DNA from: an uncultured Christensenellaceae bacterium
Lineage (GTDB): Bacteria > Bacillota > Clostridia > Christensenellales > MGBC116941
Reading direction: 5' to 3'
DNA: 6,251 nt
Assembly (NCBI GenBank): GCA_910585035.1
Contig: CAJUEF010000040.1
Location: forward strand, 1 to 6,251
Shown: in pieces, positions 1-4,926 of the stretch
Numbering within the stretch: the stretch's first letter is position 1
Layout of the letters: each line of letters opens with the position of its first letter
The notes under the pieces: generated by a model
What the model was told of the DNA's origin: nothing
Databases searched by the model: none
The model's input: only the letters and a program-made list of their open reading frames with translations
Position numbers and translations under genes: made by a program

Positions 1-11
1 GATAAATGGGG

Positions 12-55
12 ATGAAAGCTTTCTAAAATTATATTTTAGAGGGCTTTCATTTTTT
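12..55 (+). terminator. Rho-independent terminator of a gene left of the window
   Basis: Bases 12-29 pair with 33-50 in an 18-base-pair stem (two G-T wobbles, 3-base loop), followed by five T residues at 51-55. The T tail lies only on the plus-strand side, so it serves plus-strand transcription entering from the left. A TAA at 3-5 could be the stop codon of that unseen gene, but its frame cannot be confirmed. Confidence 0.8.
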
Positions 56-98
56 GTAAAGATATTTTAATATGACGAAAGTATATAGGCGGCATAGC

Positions 99-132
99 AA
101 AAAGCAGAGGAACTTATATCTTCTGCTTTTTT
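99..132 (-). terminator. Hairpin terminator downstream of the cupin gene, possibly bidirectional
   Basis: Bases 99-110 pair with 120-131 around a 9-base loop. The stem core is AGCAGAGG with CTTCTGCT, flanked by A and T runs. On the minus strand it lies about 40 bases beyond the cupin stop codon and ends in a T run formed by the complement of 99-103. On the plus strand the T run at 127-132 could back up the terminator at 12-55. Confidence 0.65.
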
Positions 133-172
133 GTTGTAATAATTTTTTGCAAAATTACATTTAAACAGGTTT

Positions 173-610
173 TTAATTTTCTTCAGCGTCGGCAATTGCT
201 TTTGTTTTATGAATAGTTCCATGAGGATGTTTAGGCGGCGCATATATGGAATAGATTTTAAGAGGACTGCAGCCTGTGTTTATTATGTTATGCCAAGTTC
301 CGGCAGGGACGAAAACGGCTTCACCGGCGCCGATACATTTTTGAAAATTCAGTTTTTCTTTACAGTTACCCATTTTTACCAAAGCATTGCCTAGCTCTAA
401 ACGCAAGAACTGATCAGTGTCTTCATGACATTCCAGACCAATTTCACCACCAACAGGGATGCACATAAGAGTTAACTGCAGGTGACAGCCGCTCCACAAG
501 GCTGTTCTAAAATTGTTATTACGGCATGTTGCCTGCTCAATGTTCACAGTGAATGGTTCAGGTCCGTAATCCGTCATATGAGAACTAATATAACTATTAT
601 TGTTATGCAT
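173..610 (-). CDS. Small single-domain cupin protein
   Basis: This 145-residue protein belongs to the cupin superfamily (small beta-barrel, usually metal-binding, cytoplasmic). Motif 2 is textbook: G96, P102, G104, H107 and N111 fit G-x5-P-x-G-x2-H-x3-N. Motif 1 is altered: E60 and H62 replace His-x-His, Q67 replaces the usual Glu, and G74 closes it, so likely metal ligands are E60, H62, Q67 and H107. The subfamily resembles small cupins often labelled mannose-6-phosphate-isomerase-like; the substrate is unknown. The start at 610 is preferred over an in-frame ATG 22 codons upstream because AAGGAG (618-623) sits 7 bases before it. The protein carries seven cysteines, many for its size. It has its own promoter and a downstream hairpin, so it looks like a stand-alone gene: either host DNA flanking the prophage or a prophage cargo gene. 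Confidence 0.85.
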   Translation of the reverse strand: MHNNNSYISSHMTDYGPEPFTVNIEQATCRNNNFRTALWSGCHLQLTLMCIPVGGEIGLECHEDTDQFLRLELGNALVKMGNCKEKLNFQKCIGAGEAVFVPAGTWHNIINTGCSPLKIYSIYAPPKHPHGTIHKTKAIADAEEN

Positions 611-617
611 ATAAATT

Positions 618-662
618 CTCCTTTTATAATTTGCTGTTATTATTTTATGAAGAATTATAACA
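618..662 (-). promoter_or_regulatory. Extended -10 promoter and ribosome binding site of the cupin gene
   Basis: Reading leftward, TGTTATAAT (654-662) is a perfect extended -10 (TG-n-TATAAT). The -35 position 17 bases upstream is poor, as expected for extended -10 promoters. Transcription would start near 647, giving a leader of about 37 bases that includes AAGGAG at 618-623. I see no clear terminator between the repressor stop and this promoter, so some repressor transcripts may read into the cupin gene. Confidence 0.5.
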
Positions 663-736
663 ATATGTGAAAACAATGATTTTGTTCATTTCATTATTAT
701 GTTAAATAGTCATATAACAAGTTGATTTAAGAGTTT

Positions 737-1366
737 TTACAGTTTTCTTTTTACCTCGATAACCTTGCCCACAACGCGGATTTTAAGCACGTCTTCACCT
801 TCAAAACGGCGAACAGGATAATAGGGGTTTATGCTGTGAAGCTCTATCCAGTCACTGTCATATTTTACTTTTTTTACGCAGCCGTTTTCATCATCAACAA
901 CCACTACGGCATAGTTGCCGCTATCAACTGATGACTGCTTATGGACTAAAACCAGATCGTCATTTTCAATTTTGGGGGACATGCTGTCACCTACAACCCT
1001 TAGGTAAAAATAGTCGCCGTTAGAATACCTTTTGTCAACAGTTTCATAGCCAAGAACATCATCATAGGCTAGCGCTCCGTTTCCGGCAGATACATTTCCT
1101 ATTACCGGCAATGTGCCAAGACTGCCAATGGGAATAGTGTTTGGCGGAAGCTGCACTTCTTCACTTCCCATAATTGCACTTAAAGGCAGGCGAAGAACAT
1201 CTGCCAAAAGAGAAATTTTATCTCTTTTCATATTCGCAATGCTGCCCGATTCCCATCTTGAGACAGTTGCCTCACTTACTCCTGTATATTTTGCTACGTC
1301 AAGCATGGTTAGACCAAGCTCACGTCTTCTGTTTTTTATTAGATTTCTAATATCCTTACTGTTCAT
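737..1366 (-). CDS. Phage-type repressor, XRE HTH plus S24 (CI/LexA-like) peptidase
   Basis: This 209-residue transcriptional repressor combines an N-terminal XRE helix-turn-helix (about residues 4-60, recognition region around GVSEATVSRWESG) with a C-terminal S24 peptidase fold. The self-cleavage site is Ala94-Gly95 in NVSAGNG. The catalytic serine is S128 in VVGDSMSP, and the general-base lysine is most likely K165 in CVKKVK. All three elements of a RecA-stimulated self-cleaving repressor are present, so SOS induction is the likely switch. The start at 1366 is chosen over an upstream ATG at 1420 because GGAG lies 7 bases before it and the longer form adds 18 residues that fall in the promoter leader. 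It is transcribed away from the tail genes and probably represses itself through the operator at 1435-1463. It could instead be a host LexA-like regulator, but the tail-gene context favours a prophage repressor. Confidence 0.92.
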   Translation of the reverse strand: MNSKDIRNLIKNRRRELGLTMLDVAKYTGVSEATVSRWESGSIANMKRDKISLLADVLRLPLSAIMGSEEVQLPPNTIPIGSLGTLPVIGNVSAGNGALAYDDVLGYETVDKRYSNGDYFYLRVVGDSMSPKIENDDLVLVHKQSSVDSGNYAVVVVDDENGCVKKVKYDSDWIELHSINPYYPVRRFEGEDVLKIRVVGKVIEVKRKL

Positions 1367-1399
1367 AACATTTCTCCAATAAACACATAGGTTAAAATT

Positions 1400-1428
1400 A
1401 TTATAAACAAAAACATACATTAATGCAA
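1400..1428 (-). promoter_or_regulatory. Repressor promoter
   Basis: On the minus strand TTGCAT (1423-1428) and TATAAT (1400-1405) are separated by exactly 17 bases, a near-consensus sigma-A promoter. The predicted start near 1393 gives a leader of about 27 bases carrying the GGAG used by the repressor. The -35 hexamer lies inside a TAATGCAA element (1421-1428) that matches the operator half-site, which suggests autoregulation. Confidence 0.75.
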
Positions 1429-1434
1429 GATTTT

Positions 1435-1463
1435 TTATTGCATTTATTACGTAAATGCAATAA
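1435..1463. promoter_or_regulatory. Likely repressor operator, perfect 12-base inverted repeat
   Basis: TTATTGCATTTA (1435-1446) and its exact reverse complement TAAATGCAATAA (1452-1463) flank a 5-base centre, a two-fold symmetric site typical of a dimeric HTH repressor. A third half-site (1420-1431, 9 of 12 matches to TAAATGCAATAA) overlaps the repressor -35 box. The site lies just upstream of the divergent candidate promoter, so one bound array could control both directions. Assignment to this repressor is inference from position and symmetry. Confidence 0.75.
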
Positions 1464-1481
1464 CTGTTAATTTTTTAAAGA

Positions 1482-1490
1482 TGGTATTAA
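1482..1490 (+). promoter_or_regulatory. Candidate divergent promoter toward the tail genes
   Basis: TGGTATTAA reads as an extended -10 (TG-n-TATTAA) about 20 bases right of the operator; the -35 position falls in the operator flank and is poor. A second candidate, TGTTATTAT at 1507-1515, is similarly weak at -35. One of them is expected because a divergent phage operator normally controls a rightward promoter, but neither is strong on sequence alone. Confidence 0.3.
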
Positions 1491-1513
1491 ATGATATGGG
1501 GGAATGTGTTATT

Positions 1514-1576
1514 ATGGCAATGTGGAAAAAGGAGAGGTTAAAAAAAGGACGCAAGAGGCGTTCTTTTTTATTTTAG
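1514..1576 (+). CDS. Possible 20-residue basic leader peptide
   Basis: A short frame from ATG 1514 to TAG 1574 encodes 20 residues. It is rich in Lys and Arg (10 of 20) and ends RRSFLF. It lies between the candidate rightward promoter and the tail gene, and its second half overlaps the terminator hairpin at 1541-1573, an arrangement like a leader peptide and attenuator. The only upstream purine tract is GGGGGA around 1498-1503, a poor binding site. The basic composition may simply follow from the A/G-rich left arm of the hairpin. It may not be translated. Confidence 0.15.
   Translation: MAMWKKERLKKGRKRRSFLF
1541..1573 (+). terminator. Strong hairpin terminator or attenuator before the tail gene
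   Basis: Bases 1541-1552 pair with 1558-1569 around a 5-base AAGAG loop. The GC-rich core is GGACGC with GCGTTC (one G-T wobble), extended by six A-T pairs, and the right arm merges with a T-rich tail. The A and T arms make it nearly symmetric, so it could also stop leftward transcription. It lies between the operator region and the tail gene at 1603, so rightward transcripts must pass it to express the tail genes. Confidence 0.75.
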
Positions 1577-1602
1577 GCAAGGGGCGGGGGAAATAAACAA
1601 TA

Positions 1603-3639
1603 ATGGAGGTGGAAAATATAATACAGCTATACAAGCAAAGCAACACAAACTTTAGTGCAAACGGCGATGTGGTTTTAACGCCTGTATCGGCGGTTATATC
1701 AGCAAAGCTAAACAGCACATGGGAGCTTAAATTAACTCATCCTATAGATGAAGAAGGCAGATGGACAGAGTTAATGCCCAATGCAGTAATAAAGGCGCCG
1801 AGCTTTATGGAAAACGACCAGCTTTTCAGGATAAGAGCTGTGGAAAAGGCGGACAGCGGAATAAATATTACCGCAGAGCCTGTTTTTATGGATGCAAAAA
1901 ACGAGGTTGTACTTGGAAGTATCCGTATAGAAAAGAAGAACTGTAAGCAGGCGCTGGACATTATATTTGCAAGTTATCCAAAATACAATGGTTTAAGCGA
2001 TATTAAAAGAGTTGCTACCGCCAGTTATGCAGATATGAACGGGCTGGAAATAATTAACGGCGACAATGAAAATTCGTTTATTAACAAATGGGGCGGAGAG
2101 ATACTCTTTGACAACTATAAGATAATAATTAACGAGCGTGTTGGCGGGGACTATGGAGCAGAGCTGCTTTACGGCAGGAACATACCTGCTGACGGGCTGA
2201 GTGAGGAAGTTGATTTTAATAACGTGTGCACAAGGATATTTCCAAGGGCCTATGGAGGCAGGATATATTCAAAAAACGGTGTGAGAAGTGTGGACAGTCC
2301 ACTGTTTAGCAAATATCCCACGAAGTTTTCAAGGGTGGTTACCTATGAGCATATAAAGCTTGCAGAGGACGCCGGCGATAGTGATAAGGATAATCCTGAC
2401 ATTATTATATGCAAAAACAATACGGAGCTGATGAATGCTTTGGAGACGGCTGCAAAGGAAGAATTTAATGCAGGAATCGACAGGCCGTCAGTTACAATTA
2501 ACGCAGATATGGTATTGCTAAAGGACAGCGAGGTTTACAAGGATTTTGAGCCTCTTGAGGACGTGAGACTTGGTGATACTGTGCACTGCAGGCACAGCAG
2601 ACTGGATATTGTGAGTGATGCCAGGGTAATTGAGGTGGAATATGACGCAATACTTAAAAGACCCTTATCAATTAAGCTGGGGGATTTTGAGTATAACTAC
2701 TTTAACAATATATCATCAAAGCTAAACAGTGTGGCAAACCGTGTTGAAGGAGCGATACGTTCTGACGGCAGTGTGATTGCGGAGAGGATACAGGGATTTA
2801 TTGACGGAGCGATGGCGAGCCTTAAGGCGCAATATAATGTGGCGGAGAGGCAGGATGTGCAGGCGATATTATTTGAGAACATGGATAAGAGCAGCCCAAT
2901 GTATGGCGCGGTTGGAATAGGCACTCAGGGACTGCAGATTTCCAAGGAGAGGACTGCGGATGGCAGGGGCTGGAAATGGACAACCGCCATAGACGCAAAC
3001 GGCATTATTGCCGATACTGTTGTAACGGGATTGTTAGCCAGCAGGGATGGCTCCAGCTATTGGAATTTGGATACGGGAGAAATGAAGGTTACAGGAGATG
3101 TAACCATGACAAAAGGAGAAATTCAGCTATCCGGTACTGGTTTAAATAATTATATTACTATGAATGGAATTAGTAATTATAATCATCATCTTAAATCTAC
3201 TGCTAGCGCAGGGCATTATACTATTGATAATGAAACAACTGGTGCAAGTTCTACAATACAAGGGCACTGCATCCAGTTAAATCAAGCTGAAAATGATATT
3301 TATATTGGAACTAATCCTGATCTCGGGGATGATGCGAGGATTATGATAACAACAGATAATGGATTTATTAATATTAGTAAACCTACCTTAATAACTTTAT
3401 CAAACCCCCAGGGCGATATTATCGATATAGGAAGCAATCAAAATTTAAACTGGCAGTATAGCATTAATATTCAACGTGCAAATGGTGAGATTATTAATAT
3501 AGGCAGTAATTCTGAAAGTAGGGATTTGATTTTTTGTTGTGATAAAGACGGTTCCAGTGCAGCAATGCAAGGCGGACGTTTTGTATGTAGTGATAGTAAT
3601 GGAGAAATTGTGTTTGATAGTGATGACTTTAAACAATAA
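1603..3639 (+). CDS. Prophage tail protein (tail spike / phage minor structural protein)
   Basis: This 678-residue protein matches the Prophage_tail / phage minor structural protein family found at siphophage tail tips, where it forms the baseplate hub or spike (sometimes called Tal or endopeptidase tail). Residues 6-375 form the conserved part, opening IIQLYKQSNTNFSANGD, with HPIDEEGRW near 46-54. Residues 376-500 are a linker with ANGIIADTVVTGLL and YWNLDTGEMKV, a common junction motif in such proteins. Residues about 505-678 are a variable C-terminal region with repeated short beta-type units (DIYIGTN, DIIDIGSN, EIINIGSN), probably trimeric and surface- or receptor-binding. DNA in the last third is much more AT-rich than the middle, suggesting module exchange. 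The ATG at 1603 lacks a good upstream ribosome site, and a strong GGAGGTGG lies inside codons 2-4, so the true start is uncertain. No recognisable protease or lysozyme motif was seen. Confidence 0.88.
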   Translation: MEVENIIQLYKQSNTNFSANGDVVLTPVSAVISAKLNSTWELKLTHPIDEEGRWTELMPNAVIKAPSFMENDQLFRIRAVEKADSGINITAEPVFMDAKNEVVLGSIRIEKKNCKQALDIIFASYPKYNGLSDIKRVATASYADMNGLEIINGDNENSFINKWGGEILFDNYKIIINERVGGDYGAELLYGRNIPADGLSEEVDFNNVCTRIFPRAYGGRIYSKNGVRSVDSPLFSKYPTKFSRVVTYEHIKLAEDAGDSDKDNPDIIICKNNTELMNALETAAKEEFNAGIDRPSVTINADMVLLKDSEVYKDFEPLEDVRLGDTVHCRHSRLDIVSDARVIEVEYDAILKRPLSIKLGDFEYNYFNNISSKLNSVANRVEGAIRSDGSVIAERIQGFIDGAMASLKAQYNVAERQDVQAILFENMDKSSPMYGAVGIGTQGLQISKERTADGRGWKWTTAIDANGIIADTVVTGLLASRDGSSYWNLDTGEMKVTGDVTMTKGEIQLSGTGLNNYITMNGISNYNHHLKSTASAGHYTIDNETTGASSTIQGHCIQLNQAENDIYIGTNPDLGDDARIMITTDNGFINISKPTLITLSNPQGDIIDIGSNQNLNWQYSINIQRANGEIINIGSNSESRDLIFCCDKDGSSAAMQGGRFVCSDSNGEIVFDSDDFKQ

Positions 3640-3640
3640 A

Positions 3641-3646
3641 AAGGAG
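3641..3646 (+). promoter_or_regulatory. Ribosome binding site of the frameshifted bppU-like copy
   Basis: AAGGAG lies 10 bases before TTG at 3657, which opens a frame starting MTDYKL. The downstream paralogue uses the same arrangement (AAGGAGG, then TTG opening MTDYNL). This marks TTG 3657 as the ancestral start. The ATG at 3691 that opens the long downstream frame has no ribosome site. Confidence 0.75.
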
Positions 3647-3656
3647 ATTGAATAAT

Positions 3657-3731
3657 TTGACAGATTATAAGCTAATTTTGAGTGTAAATAATGATGGTAT
3701 ACATCAAATATTATGTTGTACAAGGATATAG
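3657..3731 (+). pseudogene. Detached N-terminal piece of the first BppU-like gene
   Basis: From TTG 3657 the frame reads MTDYKLILSVNNDGIHQIL, then leaves the family sequence and stops at TAG 3729-3731. The intact paralogue reads MTDYNLTVNVNSNGIPPIID and continues VVQGDSGRN. In this copy VVQGYSGRN appears one frame over, beginning at 3714. Inserting two bases (GA) between TTA and TG near 3710-3714 restores an uninterrupted match of identical length. The piece is therefore the true start of the gene at 3691-4644, separated from it by a probable 2-base deletion. Confidence 0.8.
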
Positions 3732-4644
3732 TGGAAGGAATATAAGCATTACTGTTTCTGATGTGGATTTGACTAATAAAACTGCCAGGGTATATGTGTT
3801 AAAACCCAGTGGTAAGGATGTTTATGTAAATGCAAATATTAGCGCAAATAAAGTAAATGTATTATTGACAAGACAAATGCTTGCAGAAATAGGGAATACA
3901 AAAATGCAGGTGAGTATATATGATGGTGATACTCCAAATAGAGTAAGTACATTTAACATATATTTAAACGTAGTGGCATCGATGCAGGACAGTGGAATGA
4001 TTAACAGCAGTACACAATACAGTGCGCTTGATGAATTGATAACAAACGGAAAAGATGTGATTGGAAATATAGATGCTGCAGTTGATGCAGCAAGTACAGC
4101 AGCAGAAATCGCAAACATAGCAGCAGAAACAGCAAATGCGAAAGCAGCTGTGGCAAATGCAGCTGCGGAAAGAGCCAATATGGCAGCCGGACAAGCAAAT
4201 ACTTCTGCAGCATCCGCAAATGCAGCAGCCGGACAAGCACAAACTGCGGTAATATCTGCAAATAGTGCGGCAAGTGCAGCCACAGAAGCTGCAAATAAAG
4301 CAAATCAAGCTTACAATGCAATAAGTGAAAATGTTGAAATAAACTTATTAACAGATTCAAGGGTGGAGTGGAAAATAAGTAAACCAACAAGTTCCCATGC
4401 TATTATAACAAGATGGGGCAATGTTTGCACAGGTCAAATATATTTTGTAAGGGGTAATTTTGAAACAGGCAAGAGGGTTATATTTTTGATATTACCTGTA
4501 GGAATTATGCCGAGTTATACTGTAATAACGCCAATGTTTATTACCGGCAACGATCACGTACTTTCAGGTGAATGCGGAACGTTGACAATTGATGGTAAAT
4601 ATATGAGAATGACCTTGAATAAAGCGCCAGATTCAAATCAGTGA
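3691..4644 (+). CDS. BppU-family baseplate/fibre protein, copy 1, frameshifted and probably truncated
   Basis: This frame holds the body of a BppU-like upper baseplate or fibre protein. Its N-terminal domain (residues about 8-100) carries VVQGYSGRN, DLTNKTARVYVLKPSG, RQMLAEIGNTKMQVSIYDGD and STFNIYLNV, and matches the intact copy downstream closely. Residues 129-210 form an alanine-rich run of about 11 heptads (A-A-x-x-x-A-N type), a predicted trimeric coiled-coil stalk. Residues 211-317 form a beta-type tip (ITRWGNVCTGQIYFVRG). The first two residues are not a credible start: there is no ribosome site, and the real N-terminus lies at 3657 in another frame. The TGA at 4642 is followed by 16 in-frame codons, LAADFSYITNDFKIEQ, ending at TAA 4693. 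The paralogue has TWLQ at the matching place, so TGA probably replaced a Trp codon. Likely a recently inactivated gene. Confidence 0.8.
   Translation: MMVYIKYYVVQGYSGRNISITVSDVDLTNKTARVYVLKPSGKDVYVNANISANKVNVLLTRQMLAEIGNTKMQVSIYDGDTPNRVSTFNIYLNVVASMQDSGMINSSTQYSALDELITNGKDVIGNIDAAVDAASTAAEIANIAAETANAKAAVANAAAERANMAAGQANTSAASANAAAGQAQTAVISANSAASAATEAANKANQAYNAISENVEINLLTDSRVEWKISKPTSSHAIITRWGNVCTGQIYFVRGNFETGKRVIFLILPVGIMPSYTVITPMFITGNDHVLSGECGTLTIDGKYMRMTLNKAPDSNQ
4075..4320 (+). repeat. Degenerate 21-base tandem repeats encoding a heptad coiled coil
   Basis: About eleven and a half units of 21 bases built on GCAGCAGAAACAGCAAATGCG-like sequence encode heptads such as IAAETAN, AAAERAN, MAAGQAN and AAAGQAQ. 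The Ala-Ala and Ala-Asn positions recur every seven residues. Alanine-zipper stalks like this are common in phage fibres, and the DNA repetition makes the array prone to gain or loss of units. Confidence 0.8.
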
Positions 4645-4695
4645 TTGGCTGCAGATTTTTCATATATAACAAACGATTTTAAAATTGAACAATAA
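4645..4695 (+). pseudogene. Lost C-terminal tail of BppU-like copy 1 (beyond TGA)
   Basis: In the same frame as the gene ending at TGA 4642-4644, sixteen further codons read LAADFSYITNDFKIEQ before TAA 4693-4695. An FSYIT-type ending is typical of fibre tips, and the paralogue ends similarly (TWLQ ... GSFWYTI). The stretch is best read as coding sequence cut off by a nonsense change. Chance readthrough of 16 codons in AT-rich DNA is possible, so this is moderately supported. Confidence 0.5.
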
Positions 4696-4912
4696 AAAGT
4701 TGTATATATTCATTTTATAGCTATAAAGTTTTTTATAAAATTGTTTATGGGAATTTAAGAAACATATTTTAATATTTTAAAATATGCAGTTGGTTTTGCA
4801 AAAAGAGTATGCATTAGATAGTTGTTCAATTTACAGACAGTTATTTTTTTTGGTAGATTAAAAACTTTAAATAAATAAGTAGTATATAAATAGAATAAAA
4901 TGATTTTAAATT
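4696..4912. other. AT-rich gene-free gap with palindromes
   Basis: No coding frame or ribosome site was found here, and the DNA is visibly more AT-rich than its neighbours. It contains a perfect 14-base palindrome, TTTATAGCTATAAA (4714-4727), and a 9-base inverted repeat, CATATTTTA (4763-4771) with TAAAATATG (4778-4786). Neither has a clean T tail, so they are weak terminator candidates. Many TATA-like hexamers occur, as expected by chance, and no promoter is convincing. It is probably decayed coding DNA between the two bppU-like copies. Confidence 0.55.
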
Positions 4913-4919
4913 AAGGAGG
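4913..4919 (+). promoter_or_regulatory. Ribosome binding site setting the TTG start of BppU-like copy 2
   Basis: AAGGAGG lies 7 bases before TTG 4927. It sits within a 15-base sequence, TTAAGGAGGGAAAAT (4911-4925), that recurs exactly at 5811-5825 before the next gene. The position and the MTDY match with copy 1 fix TTG as the start codon. Confidence 0.85.
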
Positions 4920-4926
4920 GAAAATT

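Noticed and set aside
209..670. Plus-strand frames opposite the cupin gene
   Set aside because: The minus-strand frame has a promoter, a ribosome site and cupin motifs; these are shadows.
1512..1961. Minus-strand frames overlapping the start of the tail gene
   Set aside because: They have no ribosome sites or family resemblance, and the plus-strand frame is clearly the real gene.
3705..3731. Programmed ribosomal frameshift in the first BppU-like gene
   Set aside because: A +1 shift would be needed, and no recognised slippery motif is present. A simple 2-base deletion restores a gap-free match to the intact paralogue.
3822..4390. Long minus-strand open frames opposite the alanine-rich stalk
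   Set aside because: They are rich in Ala, Cys or Leu because they mirror the GCA-rich repeat, have no ribosome sites, and lie opposite a recognised fibre gene.
4763..4786. Inverted repeat as a terminator
   Set aside because: The stem is made almost wholly of A-T pairs and no T run follows, so it does not meet the usual pattern.
4322..4912. Diversity-generating retroelement (variable repeat at a fibre tip with a template repeat in the gap)
   Set aside because: I found no near-identical 100-base repeat between the fibre ends and the gap, no adenine-specific differences, and no reverse transcriptase in the window.
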